Part shown: in pieces, positions 1 to 5,307 of the stretch
Position numbering within the stretch: position 1 is the stretch's first letter
Layout: each line of letters begins with the position of its first letter
Assembly: GCA_004376785.1 (NCBI GenBank)
Contig: SOIY01000225.1
Coordinates: 1 to 10,705 of the forward strand
From: Candidatus Stahliibacteriota bacterium
GTDB lineage: Bacteria; Hydrothermota; Tepidihabitantia; SM23-42
DNA: 10,705 nt
Direction: 5' to 3'
Translations under genes and position numbers: made by a program
Notes under the pieces: generated by a model
Database searches by the model: none
Seen by the model: only the letters and a program-made list of their open reading frames with translations
Told to the model about the DNA's origin: nothing

Positions 1-87
1 CCTTCTGAAAAAAGCGCTTCCTTTAATTGCTTCAAAGGGAATGAACCGCTTTTGCATAGTTGCAGGATTGTAGAATAATATTCGCAT
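1..87 (-). CDS. Partial gene, N-terminus only; possibly a B12-binding radical SAM protein
   Basis: An open frame runs leftward from an ATG at 87-85 to the window edge, giving 29 codons. The start lies 26 bases after the rseP stop and in the same direction, so this is probably the last visible gene of the operon. The protein begins MRILFYNPA and continues with FIPFEAIKGSAFFRR. An N-terminal M-(K/R)-I-L-(L/F)-x-N-P strand is typical of the cobalamin-binding Rossmann-like domain that opens many B12-dependent radical SAM enzymes. That assignment is inference from one short motif; the CxxxCxxC motif that would settle it lies outside the window. A second in-frame ATG at 57-55 would remove ten residues, but it would also remove the beta strand, so I prefer the upstream start. 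No clear Shine-Dalgarno sequence precedes either start. Confidence 0.5.
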   Translation of the reverse strand, partial: MRILFYNPATMQKRFIPFEAIKGSAFFRR

Positions 88-113
88 ACTGCTAGAATAT
101 TAGATGATGTCAA

Positions 114-1424
114 TCATCTTGTGATGTCGTTGAATGTTACAAATATGATTAATAAGAGAATTAGAGCATAGCCAATCTGTTGAATTACAATTCGGATTTT
201 TTTGGAAAAACGCTTTCCTCTGATTGCTTCTATGATTGATATAACTATGTGGCCACCATCAATTGCCGGTATAGGAAAGAGATTAATGAGTCCTAAATTT
301 ATAGAAATAATCACAAGCAGCCCAAGTAGAAATTCAAAACCCCATTGAGCAGATTCACCACTTAATTTTGCAATAGCGATTGGACCACCCAATGCTTTTC
401 TTGAAATCTTACCGATTATCAATTGATAAAATGTATTTAGCGTTAACCATATTATATCACGAGTTCGATTTAAAGATAAAACAAATATCTTTGATGGTGA
501 CAGGTACATACGCTCCCGGGGTATAAGGACGGAAATTTGTCTTATAGTATCTTTTGTTATTGGATCATAAACAGATATTGGTGTAATATTAGCAGTTTTA
601 ATTTCGCCATTGTGCTGCCATTCGAATAAAAAGTTTTTTTCTTTGGAATATCTAATAATATCAACTAATCCATTCCAGGCTAGGACTTCTGCTCCATTTA
701 TTTTTAGAACCTTATCACCCGTTCTCATACCTGCTTTGTAAGCAGGGCCACCGCGTTTTATGGTTCCTAAGATAGGTGGAACTAAGTTTGTTAAACCAAG
801 TGAATCAAGGTTAATCACTAAATTTTTTGTGATTTTTCTACCATTTCTCATTACGGTTATATTTACTTCTTTGTCTATGTTGTTTGATAACACCTCTGTG
901 AATTTATCCCAATTATTTATTCGTATATCATTTACTGAAATTATCGAATCTCCGTTTATAAATCCTGCTCTATCTGCATAACTATTTTCATCAACTTGGA
1001 TTTTAGTATAGGGATCAATTGAAAGCCCAAAAATAGAAAAGATGGTAATCAGTACTATAATAGCTGAAATAATATTGAATAGAGGCCCGGCAAACATAAC
1101 AAGTATTCTGCTATAAACAGGTGCATCATAAAAATCTGGTGTATTAGGTTTTTCACTTTCTTTCTCGGTTTTCAAAATTTTGCCTTCTTCTTCACCAGCC
1201 ATTTTTACATAACCGCCAAGAGGGAAATAAGCAATTCTAAAATCTGTTTCTCCAATCTTTTTTCTAAATAGTGGAGGTCCAAATCCGATTGAGAACTTTT
1301 CTACTGGAATATGAAATAGCTTTGCCATTAAAAAATGGCCAAACTCATGAATTGTTATACAAAAAGCAAGCAGAAATACGAAAGGTAATAATGAATATAA
1401 TAAAAAGTTGATAATAGTTAACAT
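114..1424 (-). CDS. rseP: RseP family site-2 intramembrane zinc metalloprotease
   Basis: This is a 436-residue inner-membrane protease of the M50 family. In studied bacteria it cleaves anti-sigma factors or leftover signal peptides inside the membrane. The zinc motif HEFGH is at residues 26-30 (H26, E27, H30) in the first membrane helix. The third zinc ligand region, PAIDGGH, is at 386-392 with D389, in a late membrane helix. Two PDZ domains lie between them at about 137-205 and 215-285, the tandem arrangement of E. coli RseP. Further hydrophobic segments are at about 107-132, 364-383 and 415-431. The length is close to that of E. coli RseP (about 450). The ATG overlaps the dxr stop by 7 bases and has an AGGAG ribosome binding site six bases upstream, which supports this start. 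It is cotranscribed with ispD and dxr. Its substrate cannot be told from the window. Confidence 0.96.
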   Translation of the reverse strand: MLTIINFLLYSLLPFVFLLAFCITIHEFGHFLMAKLFHIPVEKFSIGFGPPLFRKKIGETDFRIAYFPLGGYVKMAGEEEGKILKTEKESEKPNTPDFYDAPVYSRILVMFAGPLFNIISAIIVLITIFSIFGLSIDPYTKIQVDENSYADRAGFINGDSIISVNDIRINNWDKFTEVLSNNIDKEVNITVMRNGRKITKNLVINLDSLGLTNLVPPILGTIKRGGPAYKAGMRTGDKVLKINGAEVLAWNGLVDIIRYSKEKNFLFEWQHNGEIKTANITPISVYDPITKDTIRQISVLIPRERMYLSPSKIFVLSLNRTRDIIWLTLNTFYQLIIGKISRKALGGPIAIAKLSGESAQWGFEFLLGLLVIISINLGLINLFPIPAIDGGHIVISIIEAIRGKRFSKKIRIVIQQIGYALILLLIIFVTFNDITR

Positions 1425-2545
1425 ACAAGACTCCTAACCATTTGTTTTGACCACTCCTCCTTTTTTAAGTAAAAATCTATATTTCCCTTTTTAGGAGTGT
1501 GTTTGTTCATAACTTTCTTTATTATATTCGGAATTTCACTGAATTTCAATTTATCTTCAAGAAAAAGTTTAACCGTTTCTTCATTTGCAGCATTGAGCAC
1601 AGCAGGCATACTTTTACCGAGTTTTAATGCATCATATGCATATTTTAGGCATGGAAATTTTTTCAAATTTGGCGGCAGAAAGGTCAGATTCTTAACCTTT
1701 GCAATATCCAGGTTCTTTACAATAGAATATAGTCGTTTTGGAGCTGTAAGTGCATATTGAATCGGTAATTTCATATCAGGAGTAGAAAGTTGGGCTAATA
1801 AGGTTCCATCAACAAATTGAACCAATGAATGGCATATTGCCTCCGGATGTATTACAACGTTAATCCTCTCTGCGGGGAGATTAAAGAGATGATGTGCTTC
1901 AATTATTTCAAGACCCTTGTTCATCATTGTTGCTGAATCCACAGTGATCTTCGCACCCATTTTCCATACCGGATGATTTAAAACGTCAGATTTAATTACA
2001 TTTTTTATGGATTTATTTAAAAATGGGCCTCCTGATGCTGTTAATATAATACTTTTCACATTGTTTCCTCTATTACCCTCAAGACATTGATAGATAGCAG
2101 AATGCTCACTGTCAATTGGCAGCAATTCAACCCCATTTTTCTTCACCGAATCCATTATTATATCACCAAAACTTACCAGGATTTCTTTAGTGGCAAGACA
2201 GATACGCATTTTCTTTTCAATCGCCCTCACTATTCCAGAAATACCAATAGAACTGGCAAATGCACAAATAATAATATCAGCATTTGTGTTCTCAACCATA
2301 TCAGTAATTCCTTGCTCGCCACATCTAATCTGTATTCTACCAAGATCCTTTTTTAGATTTTTGTAATATTGACAATCCATTATTGTTACCATTTTGGGTT
2401 TAATGTCTTTTGCCTGGGTTATTAACATTTGATGGTTAGTATATCCCGCAATCCCCACAATTTTAAAGTTTTTTAACTGTTTAATAACCTTTATTGCATT
2501 ACAACCTATTGAGCCTGTTGAACCTAATAGAATTACTCTTTTCAT
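1418..2545 (-). CDS. dxr: 1-deoxy-D-xylulose 5-phosphate reductoisomerase (IspC)
   Basis: The enzyme converts 1-deoxy-D-xylulose 5-phosphate to 2-C-methyl-D-erythritol 4-phosphate using NADPH and a divalent metal. It is the committed step of the MEP isoprenoid pathway and the target of fosmidomycin. The NADPH-binding GSTGSIG is at residues 8-14. The metal ligands are D145 and E147 in LPIDSEHSA and E213 in NKGLEIIEAHHLF. The substrate-binding TASGGPF is at 169-175, and the flexible-loop HPVWKMG is at 191-197. The C-terminal helical domain contains NAANEE at 318-323. At 375 residues it is slightly shorter than the E. coli enzyme (398). The usual LANKE is LATKE at 117-121, a mild change. The start codon overlaps the ispD stop as ATGA, suggesting coupled translation. 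No strong ribosome binding site is visible before it. Confidence 0.98.
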   Translation of the reverse strand: MKRVILLGSTGSIGCNAIKVIKQLKNFKIVGIAGYTNHQMLITQAKDIKPKMVTIMDCQYYKNLKKDLGRIQIRCGEQGITDMVENTNADIIICAFASSIGISGIVRAIEKKMRICLATKEILVSFGDIIMDSVKKNGVELLPIDSEHSAIYQCLEGNRGNNVKSIILTASGGPFLNKSIKNVIKSDVLNHPVWKMGAKITVDSATMMNKGLEIIEAHHLFNLPAERINVVIHPEAICHSLVQFVDGTLLAQLSTPDMKLPIQYALTAPKRLYSIVKNLDIAKVKNLTFLPPNLKKFPCLKYAYDALKLGKSMPAVLNAANEETVKLFLEDKLKFSEIPNIIKKVMNKHTPKKGNIDFYLKKEEWSKQMVRSLVC

Positions 2546-3204
2546 AATATCTTGCTCAAAATTTTAAGATCGCTTCTTCTTGTAATTTTGATATTGAAGC
2601 GGTCTCCCTGAAAAAGATAGACTGGGATTTCTAAGGATTCAAGTATTGCTGCCTCATCAGTGTAATCAACAGAGAGATCTGCTTTTTTATATGCATTTTT
2701 TAACAGATTAATTGTAAAAAATTGTGGTGTCTGAATAAAATAAAGATTCTCTCGGAATAATGTTTTAATGACAACATTACTCTTCACTTCTTTTACTGTA
2801 TCGCTAACTTTTGAGCCAAAAATAACTGCTTTATATTTACGACACAATTTGATCCCTTTATTTATTAATTTTTCAGAAGCAATTGGCCTCACGCCATCAT
2901 GGATAATAACAATTCCTGAATTAGTTTTTATAGTATTTAAGGCATTTAAGACTGAATCTTGTCTGCGTTTACCTCCAGCAATGATATTATATACCTTTTT
3001 AAATCGCCATTCCTTTATTGTTTTGGTAACATATTTAATACTATTTATAGGTACAACTACTGTTATTTTCTTGATGTTTTTATTTGTTTCAAAATTATCG
3101 AGTGCATAGAGAAAAAGAGGGCGATCATTATAAGAATAGAATTGTTTTAGTTCTCCAAATCTTCGTCCTTTACCAGCTGCCACGAGTACCGTATGAATAG
3201 ACAT
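2542..3204 (-). CDS. ispD: 2-C-methyl-D-erythritol 4-phosphate cytidylyltransferase
   Basis: IspD couples methylerythritol 4-phosphate with CTP to give CDP-methylerythritol, the step after Dxr in the MEP pathway. The nucleotide-binding glycine-rich loop AAGKGRRFG is at residues 9-17, followed by K20-Q21 of the conserved KQF. GGKRRQDS is at 77-84, HDGVRP at 102-107, QTPQ at 158-161, TDEA at 182-185 and NIKIT at 204-208. All are family signatures in the right order. The length of 220 residues is normal. It is the first gene of the leftward operon and ends in an ATGA overlap with dxr. There is no ribosome binding site before the ATG: the six bases upstream read TCTCCC. A good promoter lies so close that the transcript may begin at the start codon itself. 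Confidence 0.97.
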   Translation of the reverse strand: MSIHTVLVAAGKGRRFGELKQFYSYNDRPLFLYALDNFETNKNIKKITVVVPINSIKYVTKTIKEWRFKKVYNIIAGGKRRQDSVLNALNTIKTNSGIVIIHDGVRPIASEKLINKGIKLCRKYKAVIFGSKVSDTVKEVKSNVVIKTLFRENLYFIQTPQFFTINLLKNAYKKADLSVDYTDEAAILESLEIPVYLFQGDRFNIKITRRSDLKILSKIL

Positions 3205-3238
3205 GGGAGAATGATAACCAGAATTGTAAGAATGTCAA
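3205..3238 (-). promoter_or_regulatory. Predicted promoter of the ispD-dxr-rseP operon, possibly giving a leaderless transcript
   Basis: On the minus strand TTGACA (3238-3233) is followed after 16 bases by TATCAT (3216-3211). Only six bases (TCTCCC) then separate this -10 box from the ispD ATG. A sigma-70-type start would fall at about the A of the ATG. The lack of any Shine-Dalgarno sequence before ispD fits a leaderless mRNA. This is a prediction from consensus match only. Confidence 0.6.
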
Positions 3239-3255
3239 TGATAATAGTCTAATTT

Positions 3256-3387
3256 CTAAATCCTAAGCACTAAATTCAAAACATTTATTTTCTCTATATG
3301 GTGCAATAGCGCCGTTTTACGAAGACAGTGGGTGTCTTGAAAATTTGTATTTTTGACATTAGAATTTGTTTCGAATTTCGGATTTAG
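3256..3387. repeat. Degenerate AT-rich repeat element with inverted ends
   Basis: The left arm starts CTAAATCC (3256-3263) and the right arm ends in its exact complement GGATTTAG (3380-3387). Inside the arms are related words: CTAAATTC at 3270-3277, and GAATTTGTTTCGAATTTCGG at 3362-3381. The pattern of CTAAATCC/CTAAATTC words facing GAATTT/TTCGGATTT words is of the kind seen as dispersed intergenic repeats in some uncultured bacterial genomes. That comparison is from memory and not tested here. Confidence 0.4.
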
Positions 3388-3391
3388 CATT

Positions 3392-3422
3392 TGTCCAAAT
3401 CCCCATTCGGAGGATTTGGACA
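3392..3422. promoter_or_regulatory. 11-bp perfect inverted repeat upstream of the lipoprotein promoter
   Basis: TGTCCAAATCC (3392-3402) and GGATTTGGACA (3412-3422) are perfect complements around a 9-base loop. The right arm ends 13 bases before the -35 box of the rightward promoter. No T-run follows on either strand, and there is no gene end to terminate, so an operator is more likely than a terminator. It could equally be a small repeat. Confidence 0.45.
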
Positions 3423-3435
3423 TGATATTTACCTA

Positions 3436-3463
3436 TTGACATTTAACAAATTATGGATATTAT
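3436..3463 (+). promoter_or_regulatory. Predicted sigma-70-type promoter of the lipoprotein/LysM genes
   Basis: TTGACA (3436-3441), a perfect -35 match, is followed after 16 bases by TATTAT (3458-3463). The expected start near 3470 leaves a leader of about 28 bases containing the ribosome binding site. The spacer equals that of the divergent ispD promoter. Confidence 0.6.
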
Positions 3464-3483
3464 TTAGTATGAAATTAGACCTT

Positions 3484-3490
3484 AAGGAGG
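3484..3490 (+). promoter_or_regulatory. Strong ribosome binding site of the lipoprotein gene
   Basis: AAGGAGG lies seven bases before the ATG at 3498. It is a perfect match to the 16S anti-Shine-Dalgarno core, unlike most other starts in this window, and suggests high expression. Confidence 0.85.
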
Positions 3491-3497
3491 TGGCATT

Positions 3498-3755
3498 ATG
3501 AAAAAGATGCTTGCGGTACTTCTCCTTGCCGTAGTGATAATAGGTTGTGGACCTAAGATGGCAAAAGAGGAGACGATGGATGCCATAGCAGAAGCCAGAG
3601 CTGCCTTGGAGGCTGCACAAGCCAATATAATTGAGCTGGAGAACGAGATAGATGCCTTAAGCGCGCAGAAGACTGAATTCGCACAGACGATAAAGGATAT
3701 TGAAGAAGAGATAGCAATAATAGAGAATAAGATCGATACGCGTTGCAAGAAATAA
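3498..3755 (+). CDS. Small coiled-coil lipoprotein, Lpp-like in architecture
   Basis: The product is 85 residues. An N-terminal KK is followed by a hydrophobic stretch and the lipobox IIGC, with the lipidated cysteine at C17, so signal peptidase II processing is expected. The mature chain of 69 residues is almost entirely a predicted coiled coil, with Ile, Leu and Ala at heptad spacing from about 28 to 79. It ends in TRCKK, with a second cysteine at C83 and two terminal lysines. There is no Asp after the lipidated cysteine, so by the E. coli rule it would go to the outer membrane. Size and layout recall Braun lipoprotein, whose C-terminal lysine is linked to peptidoglycan, but I see no sequence homology and infer only similar form. 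The gene has a strong promoter and ribosome binding site and lies 10 bases before the LysM gene. I do not recognise a named family. Confidence 0.85.
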   Translation: MKKMLAVLLLAVVIIGCGPKMAKEETMDAIAEARAALEAAQANIIELENEIDALSAQKTEFAQTIKDIEEEIAIIENKIDTRCKK

Positions 3756-3760
3756 GGAGG
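3754..3760 (+). promoter_or_regulatory. Strong ribosome binding site of the LysM gene
   Basis: AAGGAGG overlaps the lipoprotein stop codon and lies five bases before the ATG at 3766. The arrangement suggests translation coupled to the lipoprotein gene. Confidence 0.85.
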
Positions 3761-3765
3761 ATGAA

Positions 3766-4362
3766 ATGAAAAAGATAATTTCAATTTGCTTTATTCTTTT
3801 CTTACTCGGTCCCACCCTGATTTTTGCTGAAGATAAACTTACAGAGGAACAGGCTCAGGAAGAACTTTTGGCATTACAAGCGCAGTTAGAAGAAGCTGAA
3901 GCAAAGATTGCTGAACTCGAGGCTGAGGTAGGAGCGTTGCGGTTAGAGGTCGCGGAACTTGAAGCAAGCCGTGATGAACTAATATCAAAGCTCAATGAAT
4001 TGAAAGAAGCCTGGAAAATATGTCAGTATGGCAGATATAAGGTTATTGAGGATGATTGGCTATCTAAAATCGCCAGTATGCGCAAAGTATATCATGAAGG
4101 CTCAAAATGGCCAATGATTTACGAGGCGAACAAAGATAAAATAAAGAATCCAAACCTTATATATCCAGGTTGGGTATTGCTTATTCCTTATCTTGACAAT
4201 TATTCTGTAATACCTGGCGATTGCCTTTGGTTAATTGCATCATATCTTTCAATCTATTCTGATGCAAAAAAATGGCCAGAAGTCTACGAGGCAAACAAAG
4301 ACAAAATAAAAGATCCCGATTTAATATATCCTAAACAGGAATTTGTAATACCTCATGATTAA
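3766..4362 (+). CDS. Secreted coiled-coil protein with two LysM domains
   Basis: The 198-residue product has a Sec signal peptide (KK, hydrophobic core, likely cleavage after FA at residue 21). A Glu/Ala/Leu-rich coiled coil follows from about 26 to 82. Two LysM-type modules lie at about 91-141 and 146-196. Each carries the pattern YxVIxxDxLxxIA, then KWPxxYEANKDKIK-(N/D)P-(N/D)LIYP, ending in IP. The two modules are clearly duplicates, and their DNA is also alike. LysM modules bind N-acetylglucosamine chains such as peptidoglycan, so the protein probably sits in the periplasm or at the cell wall. With its lipoprotein neighbour it may form a link between wall and outer membrane; that is inference. 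There is no catalytic domain. The downstream phoH is in the same reading frame, separated by one TAA and a hairpin. Confidence 0.9.
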   Translation: MKKIISICFILFLLGPTLIFAEDKLTEEQAQEELLALQAQLEEAEAKIAELEAEVGALRLEVAELEASRDELISKLNELKEAWKICQYGRYKVIEDDWLSKIASMRKVYHEGSKWPMIYEANKDKIKNPNLIYPGWVLLIPYLDNYSVIPGDCLWLIASYLSIYSDAKKWPEVYEANKDKIKDPDLIYPKQEFVIPHD

Positions 4363-4369
4363 AATTTTT

Positions 4370-4395
4370 GGGAGGGGCAGATCCCTGCCCCTCCC
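4370..4395 (+). promoter_or_regulatory. GC-rich perfect hairpin between the LysM gene and phoH
   Basis: GGGAGGGGCAG (4370-4380) pairs with CTGCCCCTCCC (4385-4395) over an ATCC loop: 11 perfect pairs, mostly G-C, in an otherwise AT-rich region. It ends six bases before the phoH GTG. TTAGAT follows instead of a T-run, so it is not a standard intrinsic terminator. The only Shine-Dalgarno-like bases upstream of phoH (GGAGGGG) are buried in the left arm. It could modulate readthrough, mRNA stability or phoH translation, or be a dispersed hairpin repeat. Confidence 0.65.
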
Positions 4396-4401
4396 TTAGA
4401 T

Positions 4402-5307
4402 GTGAAAGTATCAATTCCCATATCTGGTTTTGACCCCACAGTCGTTTCAGGCTGCCAAGATGAGTTTCTCAAGAAAATTCAGCATGAGTATGGTATTATT
4501 GTAGCAATGCGTGAAGAATATATACATCTAAACGGTGGTGAAAAAAAAGTTAAAGAGGCAGCAAAGGCAATTGAAAAAATGCTGAAGAATATAGGAAATG
4601 AAATAAATAGTACACATCAGAAAATTAAAAACGTTGAAGAGAAAGACCCCACCCAGGTTACTACTCCAAAAAAACTGGTGAAGGCAAAGAGTACTGGTCA
4701 AGTTGAATACCTGAAAGCAATTGATGATCATGATATTGTCATAAGCATTGGTCCTGCTGGTACAGGTAAAACCTATCTTGGAGTTGCCAAAGCAGTTTCG
4801 TACTTAATGGCAAAAAGGGTTGAGAGGATAATTCTTACAAGACCAGCTGTGGAGGCTGGTGAATCATTAGGATTTCTGCCAGGTGCAATCGAGGATAAAG
4901 TTGATCCCTATCTTCGTCCCCTTTATGATGCTCTTAATGATTTTTTACCCTATGACCGGATTAAAAAGTATCTCAGCATGAAAACTATTGAAGTTGCACC
5001 CCTTGCATATATGAGAGGTAGAACACTCAATGATTCGTTTATTATTCTCGATGAAGCACAGAATACAACTAGTATGCAGATGAAGATGTTTCTGACAAGA
5101 ATGGGCTGGCGTTCACGAATAGTTGTAACTGGTGATATAACACAGGTCGATCTACCTGTAAACATCTTTTCAGGACTTATTGAAATACAACATTTGCTAA
5201 AAAATATCCCGGGTATAGAATTTATATATTTGAATGAAAAGGATGTAGTAAGGCACAATCTTGTCCAAAAAATAATAAAGGCATATGAAATTAAAAATTC
5301 AACGTAA
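4402..5307 (+). CDS. phoH: PhoH family ATPase
   Basis: PhoH-like proteins are cytoplasmic P-loop NTPases often found beside ybeY and linked to RNA metabolism; their exact role is not settled. The product is 301 residues. The N-terminal part (about 1-65) is the small alpha/beta region typical of the bacterial family. The core shows Walker A GPAGTGKT at 117-124, RPAVEAGESLGFLPG at 147-161, Walker B FIILDEAQN at 213-221 (D217, E218) and TGDITQVDLP at 243-252. The length is typical, though on the short side (usually about 310-330). The start is GTG; no in-frame start lies between it and the upstream stop, and the N-terminus fits the family. No ribosome binding site is placed normally: the bases just upstream are CCCTCCC, part of the hairpin. 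The 3' end overlaps the next gene by 23 bases. Confidence 0.96.
   Translation: MKVSIPISGFDPTVVSGCQDEFLKKIQHEYGIIVAMREEYIHLNGGEKKVKEAAKAIEKMLKNIGNEINSTHQKIKNVEEKDPTQVTTPKKLVKAKSTGQVEYLKAIDDHDIVISIGPAGTGKTYLGVAKAVSYLMAKRVERIILTRPAVEAGESLGFLPGAIEDKVDPYLRPLYDALNDFLPYDRIKKYLSMKTIEVAPLAYMRGRTLNDSFIILDEAQNTTSMQMKMFLTRMGWRSRIVVTGDITQVDLPVNIFSGLIEIQHLLKNIPGIEFIYLNEKDVVRHNLVQKIIKAYEIKNST

Larger units (their letters stand above)
3205..3497. other. Divergent intergenic control region
   Basis: These 293 bases separate the leftward ispD operon from the rightward lipoprotein gene. From left to right they hold the ispD promoter (3211-3238), a repeat-like element (about 3256-3387), a weak 6-bp hairpin (3322-3338), an 11-bp perfect inverted repeat (3392-3422), the lipoprotein promoter (3436-3463) and a strong ribosome binding site (3484-3490). 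I see no ORF or structured RNA with a recognisable family signature. Confidence 0.7.

Noticed and set aside
5..233. Similarity between 5-38 and about 200-233 as a duplicated segment
   Set aside because: The match covers only some 33 bases, with many mismatches, and both stretches encode similar Glu-Ala-Ile-(Lys/Arg)-Gly residues in otherwise different proteins; chance is adequate.
3322..3338. AAGACA/TGTCTT hairpin with 5-base loop as a terminator or operator
   Set aside because: Only six pairs with no flanking signal; expected by chance in a region this size.
4370..4400. Intrinsic terminator
   Set aside because: The stem is strong, but no U-run follows on either strand.
3766..5307. LysM gene and phoH as one protein split by a TAA, as they share a frame
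   Set aside because: Both have complete ends for their families, and the linker is a hairpin with no coding character; the shared frame is chance (one in three).
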